The notes: generated from the letters alone by a model not told the origin. A DNA stretch of 64,000 nucleotides from an uncultured Bacteroidota bacterium (GCA_902800395.1 CADCEC010000003.1:1-64000); one strand, 5' to 3'. Shown: positions 9,558 through 19,357, counted from the first letter of the stretch. A program made the numbers and translations.

Positions 9558-10841
9558 CTAAATAATAGCGTTTTTAATACTTTCAACTATGTATTTTACG
9601 TCTTCGTCTTTCACATACGGTCCGGCTGGCAGGCACATGCCCACTTTGAAAATTTCCTCAGAAACACCATTCGTGTATGCTGGACAGTTCTTATACACCG
9701 GCTGCTTGTGCATAGGTTTCCAAACCGGACGAGCCTCGATGCCTGCGGCATCCATGAAAACGCGAAGTGCTTCGACATTGTCATTCGGCTGGCAATCAGT
9801 TGTTGCGCTATCGGCTACATGAATCACACCCGCTGCACCTCCCACTGCACCTTGTATAATAGTTTTATAGGCATTCTCCTGCCCTTTAATCTTCACCTCA
9901 GGATCAACAGTGATAGTGCAGAGCCAATAGTTACTGTCGTATTTGCCAGTGGCAGGTTGTGTATGAACGTGTACACCTGGAACATTCTTCAAAAGCTCTT
10001 CATACAGAGCTTGAACATGTTTGTGGTGAGCTATGTGGTCGTTAGCCACCGTCATCTGACCACGACCGATACCTGCGCATATATTACTCATACGGTAGTT
10101 ATAGCCGATTTTCTCGTGCTGATAGTAAGGATACGATTCGCGATACTGGGTGGCATACATCATTATTTCGCGCCACTCGTCTTCATTGTTCGTGATGAGA
10201 GCTCCACCACCAGAGGTGGTAATCATCTTGTTGCCGTTGAAACTCAATACGCCATATTTGCCGAATGTACCCAATACTTGCCCTTTCCAACGACTGCCAA
10301 AGCCCTCAGCGGCATCCTCAATCACGGGAATCCCATATCGGTTGGCTATCTCCATGATGCGGTCAATACGGTAGGGCATGCCATACAATGCTACTGGGAT
10401 AATCGCCTTGGGCTTCTTGCCCGTCTTGGCGATACGATCTTTGATAGCCTCTTCCAGCAGTTCAGGGTCCATGTTCCAAGTATCCTTCTCGCTGTCGATG
10501 AACACCGGAGTTGCACCCAAATAGGTGATGGGATGCGATGATGCGCAGAAGGTGAAACTCTGCACGCACACCTCATCACCGGGTTGCACACCGCAGGCAA
10601 TCAAAGCCAGATGCACCGCAGCCGTACCCGCACTCAACGCAACAACTCTCTTGTTAAGGTTAAGGTCATCGTTAAGGTTAGAAGAGTTCACAAACTCTTC
10701 TAGGTCTTTCTCGAATCCATTCACATTGGGTCCCAATGGCACAACCCAGTTCGTATCAAAAGCCTCTTTAATATACTTCTGTTCTAGTCCTTCATCAGAC
10801 ATGTGCGCAAGGCACAAATAGATTCTTTTTTTCTCAGACAT
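9558..10841 (-). CDS. DegT/DnrJ/EryC1 aminotransferase, PglE-like
   Basis: PLP-dependent sugar aminotransferase, 427 residues. Seen: 'ALSAGTAAVHLALIACGVQPGDEV', the PLP-binding 'VIEDAAEGFGS', and the Schiff-base Lys in 'SFNGNKMITTSGGG'. The N-terminus 'IYLCLAHMSDEGLEQKYI' is the form found in PglE-like enzymes that aminate UDP-4-keto-6-deoxy-GlcNAc. No UDP-GlcNAc 4,6-dehydratase (PglF-type) gene occurs in the window, so the substrate must come from elsewhere or be different. It sits directly before the phosphoglycosyl transferase (5-bp gap), consistent with making its donor. An insertion-like 'NSSNLNDDLNLNKRV' near residue 55 is encoded by AAGGTTAAGG-type repeats. Confidence 0.85.
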   Translation of the reverse strand: MSEKKRIYLCLAHMSDEGLEQKYIKEAFDTNWVVPLGPNVNGFEKDLEEFVNSSNLNDDLNLNKRVVALSAGTAAVHLALIACGVQPGDEVCVQSFTFCASSHPITYLGATPVFIDSEKDTWNMDPELLEEAIKDRIAKTGKKPKAIIPVALYGMPYRIDRIMEIANRYGIPVIEDAAEGFGSRWKGQVLGTFGKYGVLSFNGNKMITTSGGGALITNNEDEWREIMMYATQYRESYPYYQHEKIGYNYRMSNICAGIGRGQMTVANDHIAHHKHVQALYEELLKNVPGVHVHTQPATGKYDSNYWLCTITVDPEVKIKGQENAYKTIIQGAVGGAAGVIHVADSATTDCQPNDNVEALRVFMDAAGIEARPVWKPMHKQPVYKNCPAYTNGVSEEIFKVGMCLPAGPYVKDEDVKYIVESIKNAII

Positions 10842-10894
10842 AATAAATTTGCTTATTTATTTTCCAGACCATTTATACTCTAAATCATAGGACA

Positions 10895-12013
10895 TTACCC
10901 TTCCCCTCTCAATGCACTCTTTAGTCCATTAAATATAATATAAGGAAAGAATCTCCACGAGTCTATCGGAAAAATCTTTGAATGATCAATTAAATCACCA
11001 ATTCGCCTAAACATGGATATAACTTTCCTAACAAGATATGGATACTTGCTGAAATAACTAGCATCCCTATTGTGGCCCATATTCCCAACACTCAAAATGA
11101 AAATATTTATGCGCTTTGCCTTCCTTTTCCAACGTTTATCATCTGAATATAGCGGCATAGCCTCAACAGGCATTCCTAAATAATCTACAGCATACGCTCC
11201 AAAAGCCTTCCATGCAGTCATCAAGCCAGCCTTTTTAATTCGAGATTCTAGCATCAGAACATCCATTGTATTTCGATAAGTCCAGAGCAACCGACACCAG
11301 TCACAAATTTGTCTCAGTCCAACACCCTCCTTGTAAAAATGCTGCAGAATATGAGTAAAAACATAAAACACATCAATTCCCGCAGACAATAAAAACACCT
11401 GTGTGTCACCATTTATCCAAGAGCGCACATCACCTCCGCAGAAAGCCTTATCATAAACGCTATCCAATTCTTTTTCCACCCTTTTAGAAAACCCTCCGTA
11501 AAGTCTCCCGTGCAGTTCCACCTCCCATCCGTCTATGGTCATCGCCAAATGTTTTTCTCGCGGGCGCTCTTCATTTATTGTAAAAGCTAAAGGTTTCAAA
11601 TAAACTGCAGCTTTCGTATAGTTCTCATCACTTAAGAAGAGATCAATATCTCCACATGCTCTCCATAAGGGCCTTTCATAACACTGAGCAATACCTTGTC
11701 CTTTTACAAGCAATGTGTAAATCCCCGCTTTTCTCAACTTTTCAATGAGCTCCGCGACGAACACATTCATCGCCTTGTTGCGATGCTCTAATAGGAGTGC
11801 ATCCCCAATAAAGGTCAAGAGTTCCTCTTTAGGGACTTTGACATCTTCTACATGCTCTAGCCCTGCAGCAACGAGTCCTGTTATAGATTGCTCGGAAGCC
11901 AACTTATAAACCTCTAAGTAATCAATTACTCCATATTCTGCCAAATTGACCTCTCTCTCCCATAAGCCAGCTGAGGTCAAGGCGAAAAAAGCCTTTATAT
12001 TGCTTTCACGCAT
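10895..12013 (-). CDS. Nucleotidyltransferase-fold family protein
   Basis: A 372-residue member of the uncharacterised nucleotidyltransferase family (NTP_transf_5 type) common in capsule and exopolysaccharide clusters. The core is 'LLVKGQGIAQCYERPLWRACGDIDLFLS', where 'GDIDL' supplies the paired Asp of the nucleotidyltransferase fold. The rest is helical with 'KRWKRKAKRINIF' near the end. Substrate unknown; transfer of a phospho-group or nucleotide to a glycan is a guess. It lies 5 bp from the following glycosyltransferase gene in the same operon. Confidence 0.7.
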   Translation of the reverse strand: MRESNIKAFFALTSAGLWEREVNLAEYGVIDYLEVYKLASEQSITGLVAAGLEHVEDVKVPKEELLTFIGDALLLEHRNKAMNVFVAELIEKLRKAGIYTLLVKGQGIAQCYERPLWRACGDIDLFLSDENYTKAAVYLKPLAFTINEERPREKHLAMTIDGWEVELHGRLYGGFSKRVEKELDSVYDKAFCGGDVRSWINGDTQVFLLSAGIDVFYVFTHILQHFYKEGVGLRQICDWCRLLWTYRNTMDVLMLESRIKKAGLMTAWKAFGAYAVDYLGMPVEAMPLYSDDKRWKRKAKRINIFILSVGNMGHNRDASYFSKYPYLVRKVISMFRRIGDLIDHSKIFPIDSWRFFPYIIFNGLKSALRGEG

Positions 12014-12018
12014 TTGGT

Positions 12019-13008
12019 TTACCGCTTAGTAAATGGCAGTTTCAGAATACCAACTAGGCTACCCCACCCATATGACAAATGAAGCACGAAGAATGTTGTC
12101 AATAAATAAAAGAAATTCAGATGCTTCTGAACAGCCAGTTTAAGGCTGACCGTTGACAAAAGAACAGTATATGCTAATAACGAAACTGCAGAGACCAAAG
12201 CGAAAAGCCACCATACGAATGCCAGAAGTAAAGGAATAATTAGCGAGAGGACGAATAATAGCGGAATAAAGTGACGTAATGAAAGAGATGAGAACATCTT
12301 GGTATAATATACAGTCAAGATATTCCACTTTCCGTTGCCAAAATTATTCTTAGCCAAGGCACTCCATGTCTCACGAGCCAGATAGGTACAATAAGTATCT
12401 GGCAGAATAAATATCTTTCCTCCACCGCGGAGAATGCGCTTATTCAGTTCAATATCCTGATTACGCACCAGACGCACATCATACTTACCATACTTCTCAA
12501 ACACCTCACGGGGCCAGCAACCAAATGGAACTGTTTCCACCTCCTGTTCATGATCAATGCCAGTACGGAAGGTAGAATTGCCAACTCCAAACTTATTGCC
12601 CAGCACTTCTCGTATCGCTAACGTCTTGGGGGTTTTATTTAGAACGTCTGTTTTGCAAACCGTCCCAACGTTGTCGGCACGGAGTCGCTTCAATCCATTC
12701 ACCAAGACCGAGAAATAATCTGGTTGGTACGATGCATGAGCATCTAAACGCATGATTACATCACCCTTGGCAGCCTCTATACCACGGTTCATGGCATAAG
12801 GTACTATTTTCTCCGGGTTATCAATTAAGCGTATAAAAGAATATTGAGTAGTATATCTTGCTACTATTTCACGAGTACGGTCTTTGCTCATTCCGTCTAC
12901 CAACAAGATTTCCAAGTCATCCTTGGGATATTCTTGTCGTAATAGTGATTCAAGGAAATGGGCGATATACTTTTCCTCGTTATAAATAGGACAAATAATA
13001 GATAACAT
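12019..13008 (-). CDS. Family 2 glycosyltransferase, ExoA-like, with membrane tail
   Basis: The start is 'MLSIICPIYNEEKYIAHFL', the usual GT2 N-terminus. Upstream in-frame starts (13023, 13089) would add residues overlapping the acyltransferase gene and lack family resemblance. Seen: 'EILLVDGMSKDRT', the DxD-type 'VIMRLDAHASYQPDY', and 'VETVPFGCWPREVFEKYGKYD', typical of ExoA-like succinoglycan transferases. The C-terminal ~80 residues hold two to three hydrophobic segments ('FIPLLFVLSLIIPLLLAFVWW'-type), so the enzyme is anchored in the inner membrane. It adds one sugar to the lipid-linked repeat unit; donor unknown. Confidence 0.82.
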   Translation of the reverse strand: MLSIICPIYNEEKYIAHFLESLLRQEYPKDDLEILLVDGMSKDRTREIVARYTTQYSFIRLIDNPEKIVPYAMNRGIEAAKGDVIMRLDAHASYQPDYFSVLVNGLKRLRADNVGTVCKTDVLNKTPKTLAIREVLGNKFGVGNSTFRTGIDHEQEVETVPFGCWPREVFEKYGKYDVRLVRNQDIELNKRILRGGGKIFILPDTYCTYLARETWSALAKNNFGNGKWNILTVYYTKMFSSLSLRHFIPLLFVLSLIIPLLLAFVWWLFALVSAVSLLAYTVLLSTVSLKLAVQKHLNFFYLLTTFFVLHLSYGWGSLVGILKLPFTKR

Positions 13009-13015
13009 GAGAGGT

Positions 13016-13528
13016 CTAATCATTAACTTTCTTATCCAAAATTCTACAAGGAACGCCAACCGCATAACATCTATCCGGAACTGAAACATTAACTAAGGTT
13101 TGTGTTCCGACAATAGCCCTTTCACCTATTACCACATCGCCCTTCGGTGCAATAATATTAGCACGCATTCCTATATACGCTCCGTCCTTTATTATTATTC
13201 TGTGGTGATTCTGTTTCCGTCCATGACAAGCAAAATAAACTCCATAAGATATGGTAACATTATTCCCAATTTCAATCTTATCATAACACAAATCATCAAG
13301 GTAGCATCGCATCCCTATAAAACAACCCTTTCCAATCTTGTAACCAGCCATCTTATAGCACCATACCCGGAAACCATTAAAAGGTATAGTGGGTATAATA
13401 ACTGCTGAAAACCATTTTCTAATTGGTTTCTTTATGGCTTTCCATAAGGAAATATTATACCGTAGCGGTATCTGTTCTTCCTTTACCCCCGGATGACTGA
13501 GTTTATATAGAATTTTAACAATACCCAT
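13016..13528 (-). CDS. Hexapeptide-repeat O-acyltransferase
   Basis: A 170-residue left-handed beta-helix acyltransferase (WcaF/maltose-acetyltransferase type). Hexapeptide turns are visible in 'IGKGCFIGMRCYLDDLCYDKIEIGNNVTI', 'IIIKDGAYIGMRANIIA' and 'VVIGERAIVGTQTLVNVSV'; the tail 'RCYAVGVPCRILDKK' is typical. The catalytic His of the family is probably within 'YFACHGRKQNHH'. It probably O-acetylates a sugar of the repeat unit. Gap of 11 bp to the deacetylase gene upstream. Confidence 0.82.
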   Translation of the reverse strand: MGIVKILYKLSHPGVKEEQIPLRYNISLWKAIKKPIRKWFSAVIIPTIPFNGFRVWCYKMAGYKIGKGCFIGMRCYLDDLCYDKIEIGNNVTISYGVYFACHGRKQNHHRIIIKDGAYIGMRANIIAPKGDVVIGERAIVGTQTLVNVSVPDRCYAVGVPCRILDKKVND

Positions 13529-13539
13529 CTAAAACCTCT

Positions 13540-14259
13540 TTAATGCCGTTTAATCAATGCTTTTACTTTATCGTAATTATTGCCTAATAGCGATTTTATT
13601 GCCTCAAGCATAGCCCATTTTACAGACATAGTAAAACGCTTTGTTTTACTATTAACGATTTCTAAAACACAATTCGTGCTTGAAGATGAATGAACAACAT
13701 ATCTTCCCCTTAATACTATTGACTCCTTTATCTTGGCGCGTGTCGTAGGGGTGGACGTATATAACTCAGTGATGCCTGCACGCACGGCCTGCTTTATAAC
13801 ATCTTTTGATGCATAACCATTCGGAATCGACGCAATAGCTATTGTTTCCCCAATAATCCTTGATAAAACTTCAACAGACTCCGCCCACTCAGCAAATATA
13901 TCATCATCTTTCAAAGTTGATATATTTGAAGGATGGGAATGTGAATGAGAACCTATTCTATGTCCTCGTGAATGAAGTTGTCTTATTTGCTCTTCGGTTA
14001 AAAAACCGGAATTGCCGATATACTTTGTGCTTATAAAGAACATCCCCTTTTTACCATATTTTTCTAATATTGGAGCAGCCTTAGTTATAAACGAATCACC
14101 ACCATCATCAAAAGTAAAAAGGACATCATTATGTGCTAAAGCAGACACTTGTTCTTCAAAAGAAGTCTCGTCGACTTTGTACATAAAAGCGTTTTCATTT
14201 TGGAATCCGCTTTTTTTATCATTCGATGAGACTATGTCATGATACATTAAGTTAACCAT
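13540..14259 (-). CDS. Polysaccharide deacetylase (NodB-like)
   Basis: A 239-residue NodB-homology protein. The catalytic and metal-binding motif 1 is 'VLFTFDDGGDSF' (Asp-Asp) and motif 2 is 'IGSHSHSHPSNIS', which supplies the His residues. No signal peptide is seen, so it would act in the cytoplasm on precursors or lipid-linked intermediates, or the export signal is missing. The start follows the FemAB-like gene by one base, indicating translational coupling. Likely task: removing N-acetyl from a HexNAc or acting on a modified sugar. Confidence 0.8.
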   Translation of the reverse strand: MVNLMYHDIVSSNDKKSGFQNENAFMYKVDETSFEEQVSALAHNDVLFTFDDGGDSFITKAAPILEKYGKKGMFFISTKYIGNSGFLTEEQIRQLHSRGHRIGSHSHSHPSNISTLKDDDIFAEWAESVEVLSRIIGETIAIASIPNGYASKDVIKQAVRAGITELYTSTPTTRAKIKESIVLRGRYVVHSSSSTNCVLEIVNSKTKRFTMSVKWAMLEAIKSLLGNNYDKVKALIKRH

Positions 14260-14260
14260 A

Positions 14261-15265
14261 CTACTTCTTAAATCTGGCTTTAAAGTTCCTTATACCATAA
14301 TAGGCTTTTTTTGCCAAATTCTTCATTTCCAAAAGACCAGGGTATTTAGAGAAATATATCTTGGTCTTGGTGTACAACTCTGGTCCGAATTTCAATTTAT
14401 ACTGACGGATACCACACATGTCAAAAGTCCTAGTCCCTCGGGATTTCCATTTGATTATACCCTCCCAAATAAGAGGCTCGTTCGGACAAAGCTTCTGATA
14501 ACGTTGGTAGCTGGCACCACCCCAGAATACAGCCAAGTTCTCATCTCCAGGGAATAGACCTGTTGCCAAGACATCTCCTTCCTGCGAAACAGCTTCCAAT
14601 AACAAAATCCGATTGGGGTATAAGGAATCAACTAAAGCATGTACACACTCTATACCGTATGTAGGTGTTAGACCCTGCTTTGCAAATACCTCAATAAGTT
14701 GGTCATAATAAATCTCCACAAACCTTTTCACATCAAACGTTTCTCTTATTACAACACCCTGTTTGCGTGATTTATTGATTGAATAACGACAAGAGGAAGA
14801 GTGCAAATTATGGAATAGCTCATCCTCTGTTTTGTTCAAATCTATAAGATAACCATCAACAGGTGAGTATTTTACCTTTCCCTCGCAGTCTTCTACGGAA
14901 AGTTGCCAATCCTCGATTTGCACAAAGAGCGCATAGTGGTTTTTGAAAACCCACTTTGACAACTCTTTATAAATGATTATTCTTTCCTCATTACTAATGT
15001 TAACTAACATTGAGAGGCCTTGATGCGCTGTTCCAGTGCCTTCAAATGGTGAACCCACTATTTTAACAACCTGTTTGACAATTTCTCCGACGAAATAGCC
15101 AATATCATTCTCATCTTTTGTTATTTGGACAACAAAAGCAGGAATGCCTTTCCATTTGTTCAGATATGTTAACCACTCCTTTGTCTTATAAATTGTGCTA
15201 TCGTAAGTTCCATGAATACTATCCCATGGAATCCTACCCTCATCCAACAACTCAAACTTATACAT
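14261..15265 (-). CDS. FemAB/GNAT-type acyl- or aminoacyl-transferase
   Basis: A 334-residue protein of the FemAB-like, CelD/BcsL-type GNAT group found in exopolysaccharide clusters. Characteristic pieces are 'DSTIYKTKEWLTYLNKWKGI' at the N-terminus, 'LHSSSCRYSINKSRKQGVVI', 'LATGLFPGDENLAVFWGGASY' and 'GTRTFDMCGIRQYKLKFGPE' near the C-terminus. It probably attaches an acyl or aminoacyl group to an amino sugar. The neighbouring deacetylase could expose the amine it needs (inference). Adjacent genes are separated by a single base on each side. Confidence 0.7.
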   Translation of the reverse strand: MYKFELLDEGRIPWDSIHGTYDSTIYKTKEWLTYLNKWKGIPAFVVQITKDENDIGYFVGEIVKQVVKIVGSPFEGTGTAHQGLSMLVNISNEERIIIYKELSKWVFKNHYALFVQIEDWQLSVEDCEGKVKYSPVDGYLIDLNKTEDELFHNLHSSSCRYSINKSRKQGVVIRETFDVKRFVEIYYDQLIEVFAKQGLTPTYGIECVHALVDSLYPNRILLLEAVSQEGDVLATGLFPGDENLAVFWGGASYQRYQKLCPNEPLIWEGIIKWKSRGTRTFDMCGIRQYKLKFGPELYTKTKIYFSKYPGLLEMKNLAKKAYYGIRNFKARFKK

Positions 15266-15266
15266 A

Positions 15267-16376
15267 TTATATTAATTTATAATCATTTATATAATCATTC
15301 GCTATTCCACTCCATCTGAAACGGCTAAAGTCTAAATGCGAGATATTATCTGAAATAGCTTCATATCTATCTCTAATCATAGAAATCTTTGACAAGATAT
15401 CCTTTGGACTACTGGGATCTACTGCATATCCAACCAGTCCGTCCTCAAACATTCCATCAATCCCCTGACCTTTACTATATATTACAGGAAGACCCTGCGT
15501 AAGCGCTTCTATGTAAGACAATCCAAAGGTTTCCGTAAAAGATGGTTGAATATAAACATCAGCCTTCCTAAACTTCTCTAAAAGCTCTTCTTTTTTACAC
15601 TTTGGTGATAAGTGGATACGTGAACTCGTTTCTATTTGTTTTTTGATAGATGTGATATAAGAACCGCTTTCTCCGTCCTTAAGTCCGACAGCCTCAAAGC
15701 CTTTAATTAGCCCCTTCGCATCTTCTTCTACTGCAGCCGCAATTGTGTGAATGTTCTTATTATGGCAAATATCTCCGGCATATATCAATGAGACTTTATC
15801 TACAACTACACGATTACCTGTGTACACAGATTTAAGCCAAAACTCATTTATTCCATTGGGAATGATTTTTATCTTTGAAGCAATATCTTCACGTCGTTTC
15901 TCGGGTAGTGTATTAAGGAACTGCTGTTTATTTGCCTCAGAAATCAAATATACCCTTTTTGAGTTCTCAAGTATTTTATATCCTAATGGCCTGAAAAGTG
16001 GAATTCTAAAATAGTCATTAAGATCTGTATTGCGAACTGCGACAGAATATTTTGTCCCAAAAGCTTTATAAAGCCTATACGCTACTGCACCATCACTGAA
16101 TAGCGTATGAGCATGAATAATATCAACCTTATTAATACAAACTTTTTTTTCGGCAAATGACTTAAGCCTTTTAATTTTGACTGGCCATAATACTCTTCCT
16201 ATAAGAGTTGTATCCCTTTTATACTTATACACTCGGACATCCTCAATGGTCAAATCACCTCCACTTTCTCCAGGCGCTATCACTTCTTGGGTTAATCCCA
16301 GATGTGAAAGTTCGGTAAAAAGGAGCTGATACAAAGGGTTTGTCTGGTAGGCGTTACAGATATGTAGTATTTCCAT
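15267..16376 (-). CDS. Family 4 (GT-B) glycosyltransferase
   Basis: A 369-residue retaining GT-B glycosyltransferase. Seen: N-terminal 'EILHICNAYQTNPLYQLL', 'DIIHAHTLFSDGAVAY', 'VSLIYAGDICHNKNIHTI' and the nucleotide-sugar site 'IQPSFTETFGLSYIEALTQG' with the E-x7-E pattern. It is cytosolic or peripherally bound to the membrane. It overlaps the LicD gene by one base, and they may work in sequence. Confidence 0.85.
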   Translation of the reverse strand: MEILHICNAYQTNPLYQLLFTELSHLGLTQEVIAPGESGGDLTIEDVRVYKYKRDTTLIGRVLWPVKIKRLKSFAEKKVCINKVDIIHAHTLFSDGAVAYRLYKAFGTKYSVAVRNTDLNDYFRIPLFRPLGYKILENSKRVYLISEANKQQFLNTLPEKRREDIASKIKIIPNGINEFWLKSVYTGNRVVVDKVSLIYAGDICHNKNIHTIAAAVEEDAKGLIKGFEAVGLKDGESGSYITSIKKQIETSSRIHLSPKCKKEELLEKFRKADVYIQPSFTETFGLSYIEALTQGLPVIYSKGQGIDGMFEDGLVGYAVDPSSPKDILSKISMIRDRYEAISDNISHLDFSRFRWSGIANDYINDYKLI

Positions 16377-17092
16377 TATTTATTAAGAATACACGTTCCT
16401 TGAAGCTCTGTTACAGGATATTTATAAATATTAGGAGCATCGTTTAGATAATCCCACTTTTTGTTTGGAATCATATAATTTTCTCCATAATTGGCGATGA
16501 GGTATTCGGATTCGTTTTGTGGTACTTTCACTAACAATCCTTTGAAATCATAGTTTTTGATTCCTTTGTATGGGATAGAACTACGGATGACTGACACTTG
16601 AAACTTATTATCCTTTATATTCTTTGATATACTTTCATCAAAAGAGCACAGATAACAACAATAATTATATGGATCCTTAGCTTCTGGGTAGTAGAAGCAG
16701 AAATCCATATTTAAAGAATTATACTCACAACTAATTTGGGCTATTTTTCCATTCACCCAATATTCGTGAGTAACTTCGAATTCCTTACAATTCTTAAGTG
16801 CCGGAACAAGTTTATTTGCTTCTGTACACATAACAGCTATATCTATATCGCCATCATATGATATAAAGTCGTGGTTTCGTATGGCACCAAGAAGTGTCCC
16901 AAAATCCAACCAGTAACAAACATCTTCTTTATCCAACACCTTAACTGCTATAGCCAGCATATCATCAGCATATCGCTTAAGTTTTCTTGGGCTATAGATA
17001 AACATATAAAAGTATCTCCAAATAGGTCGGAGAACTCCTACAAGTTTTGAATCCCTTAATGCAAGATATAACTTGCTATTTACAAACTTCAT
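16376..17092 (-). CDS. LicD family phospho-group transferase
   Basis: A 238-residue LicD-type nucleotidyltransferase-fold enzyme. The core is 'WLDFGTLLGAIRNHDFIS' followed by 'YDGDIDIAV' (Asp80, 82, 84), the metal-binding motif. LicD proteins move phosphocholine or related phospho-groups from CDP-linked donors onto glycans. It lies 5 bp after the 2-aminoethylphosphonate transaminase gene and in the same operon as a CTP transferase, so the donor is most probably CMP-2-aminoethylphosphonate (inference from context). Confidence 0.85.
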   Translation of the reverse strand: MKFVNSKLYLALRDSKLVGVLRPIWRYFYMFIYSPRKLKRYADDMLAIAVKVLDKEDVCYWLDFGTLLGAIRNHDFISYDGDIDIAVMCTEANKLVPALKNCKEFEVTHEYWVNGKIAQISCEYNSLNMDFCFYYPEAKDPYNYCCYLCSFDESISKNIKDNKFQVSVIRSSIPYKGIKNYDFKGLLVKVPQNESEYLIANYGENYMIPNKKWDYLNDAPNIYKYPVTELQGTCILNK

Positions 17093-17097
17093 ATAAT

Positions 17098-18225
17098 CTA
17101 CATTTTGATATTGAACGTATTTATAGCTTCTCTCATCACAACAAAGAAATCTTCGATATCTTCCACATCAATAGCACCTAAAGAGCAAAGGCGAAAAGTA
17201 TTGGTTGTGGAAATCTTACCAGGATAGATGGTGAAACCACGCTCATAGCAATAGTCGTGAACCTTCTCGAAGCTCCAGTTAGGGTCATCGGGATATTTCA
17301 CCGATACCACAAGACCTGACTCAATCTTCGGGTCGATTACCGTTTCAAAGCCCAGTTCCTTGACGCCATTACGAATGGCCTCATAAACTCTGCGATGACG
17401 TGCCCACTTAGCCTCCTCACCTACCTCAAAATATTCCTTCAATGCCTGAATGGCGGCATAGATGGTCTGCACAGGTGGAGTGAAATGCATTTCACCTGTC
17501 TTTTCAAAGCACTCATACTGCATATATAGGTTGCAATAGTAAGAGCGTGTAGGATAGTTCTTTGATGCCTCAATAATATCTCTACGGCCAATGACAAATG
17601 ACAGTCCTGACATTGCCATCAAACCCTTTTGAGCTGAAGCCATACAAAAGTCCACGTTATCTTTCACTACATCCAATGGAATCATACCCAAAGAAGAGGT
17701 GGTATCGCTAATGAAGATTGCACCATACTTGTGAGCCAAAGCACCAATCTCACGAATTGGGTTCAAAACGCCAGTACCCGTTTCGTGATGGCAGCAATAC
17801 ACCACAGCCACATCGGGATTCTCTTTCAGCGTTTTTTCCACATCGGCTAAATTAGGCTGCTCAAACACGCTCGATTTAAGGTCGATATGCGGAATGTGGT
17901 ACATCTGGCATACCTCAACGGCACGGGAATTGTATGCACCATTATTCACCACCAAAATCTTTTTGCCTTCAGGAACCAATGAATTGACACAGATGTCAAT
18001 ATTGATGGTACCCGAACCACAGAAAAGCACAGATGTATATTGGTCTTCTGGCGCGTGAACCACTTTAAGCAGGTCTTGGCGTAAGCCTTTCATCAAACCG
18101 GCGAACTCTTTTTCACGAGGGCAGATATCGGGCACCACTTGTGCCAACTTAACACTATCAGTTGTTGTTGCTGGACCAGGGTTCAGCAACACATTGCGTT
18201 TTATTTTAATGTCTTTCAAATCCAT
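17098..18225 (-). CDS. phnW: 2-aminoethylphosphonate:pyruvate transaminase
   Basis: A 375-residue class V aminotransferase of the PhnW/AepZ type, here in the biosynthetic direction: phosphonoacetaldehyde to 2-aminoethylphosphonate. Seen: 'RNVLLNPGPATTTDSV', 'VLFCGSGTINIDI', 'ISDTTSSLGMIPLD' and the PLP Lys in 'MASAQKGLMAMSGLSF'. It is the third enzyme of the phosphonate set and lies 4 bp after the decarboxylase gene. Confidence 0.93.
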   Translation of the reverse strand: MDLKDIKIKRNVLLNPGPATTTDSVKLAQVVPDICPREKEFAGLMKGLRQDLLKVVHAPEDQYTSVLFCGSGTINIDICVNSLVPEGKKILVVNNGAYNSRAVEVCQMYHIPHIDLKSSVFEQPNLADVEKTLKENPDVAVVYCCHHETGTGVLNPIREIGALAHKYGAIFISDTTSSLGMIPLDVVKDNVDFCMASAQKGLMAMSGLSFVIGRRDIIEASKNYPTRSYYCNLYMQYECFEKTGEMHFTPPVQTIYAAIQALKEYFEVGEEAKWARHRRVYEAIRNGVKELGFETVIDPKIESGLVVSVKYPDDPNWSFEKVHDYCYERGFTIYPGKISTTNTFRLCSLGAIDVEDIEDFFVVMREAINTFNIKM

Positions 18226-18229
18226 GGTA

Positions 18230-19354
18230 TTACTTCTTTAGGAAATCCATCAGAGCTTCCTTGTTTTGAATTGGAGTGGTGGTTGGGCGACCAAGATCTT
18301 TGCGGCTGCCTTTCTTGACCTTTACTTCGAGAAGCATCGGACCTTCAACCATAGTCACAGCCTTCAATGCATCGAGCAGGTCGGTTTTGTTGTCAACACT
18401 GAAAGCGTTGGTATAGTGAACAGCCTTGGCGATGGCAGGAAGGTCGATCTTCAAGCCCACTGTGGGCTGACCTCCCACGCTGTCGTGAGCACCATTGTTA
18501 AACACCACGTGAACATAGTTCTTCGGAGCCTTGTTGCCTACAATGGCCATCGAACCCATGTGCATAATGGTGGCACCATCGCCATCGAAGCACCACACTC
18601 TGCGCTCAGACTGAGCCAGGGCAATGCCCAGAGCAATCTGCGAAGCGTGACCCATTGAGCCAACAGTCAAGAAATCGCGCTCGTGACCTTGGTTCATAGC
18701 AGCACGATACTCAAACAGCTCACGGCTGATCATGCCTGTGGTTGAAACGATGCAATCCTTCTCGCCAAGAGCAGCAGCCACGGTTTGGATGGCCTCTTCA
18801 CGGCTCATAGTGAGGTCGTTCTTCTCCACATTCTGGAGCTTGTAATCCTCAAAGGTATCTTTCTCAATCACCAGGGCATAGACATCCTTTTTCTTCAAGG
18901 CGTCAATGGCTTTGGCAATCTGCTTTTCAGCCTTGTCTTCCTCTTTTGAGAGAACGTCAAAGTTGATGCCCATCACGTTGAGCAGACCGGTAGTTACCTT
19001 GCCTTGCTTCACGTGCTGAGGCTCATCGTGCACACCCGGGCGACCACGCCAACCCACGAGCAACAACACTGGGATGTTGTACACCTCCTGGTCGGTCAAC
19101 GAGGCCAATGGGTTGATAATGTTACCCTCACCACTGTTCTGCATATATACACAAGCAGGCTGGCCAGTGGCCAGATAATGACCGGCAGCAAGACCTACTG
19201 CAGCACCTTCATTGGCGGCAATGATGTTATGCTCAGCATCACAATGGTCTGTGATGTAAGCACAGATGTTCTTCAGCAGACTGTCAGGCACTCCGGCAAA
19301 GCAGTCAATACCGTTCTCTCTCAGTTTCTCAATAAAGAATTCAGGTCTAATCAT
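18230..19354 (-). CDS. aepY: Phosphonopyruvate decarboxylase
   Basis: A 374-residue thiamine-diphosphate enzyme that converts phosphonopyruvate to phosphonoacetaldehyde, pulling the unfavourable PEP mutase reaction forward. Seen: 'AAGHYLATGQPACVYMQNSG', 'VLLLVGWRGRPGVHDEPQH' (family signature), and the ThDP motif 'CFDGDGATIMHMGSMAIVG' running to 'HVVFNNGAHDSVGGQ'. It starts 3 bp after the PEP mutase stop. Confidence 0.95.
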   Translation of the reverse strand: MIRPEFFIEKLRENGIDCFAGVPDSLLKNICAYITDHCDAEHNIIAANEGAAVGLAAGHYLATGQPACVYMQNSGEGNIINPLASLTDQEVYNIPVLLLVGWRGRPGVHDEPQHVKQGKVTTGLLNVMGINFDVLSKEEDKAEKQIAKAIDALKKKDVYALVIEKDTFEDYKLQNVEKNDLTMSREEAIQTVAAALGEKDCIVSTTGMISRELFEYRAAMNQGHERDFLTVGSMGHASQIALGIALAQSERRVWCFDGDGATIMHMGSMAIVGNKAPKNYVHVVFNNGAHDSVGGQPTVGLKIDLPAIAKAVHYTNAFSVDNKTDLLDALKAVTMVEGPMLLEVKVKKGSRKDLGRPTTTPIQNKEALMDFLKK

Positions 19355-19357
19355 GGC

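Noticed and set aside
9516..10541. Long plus-strand open frame of 341 codons opposite the aminotransferase gene
   Set aside because: It overlaps a clear PLP aminotransferase on the other strand, has no recognisable motifs and is Cys/His-rich as expected for an antisense frame.
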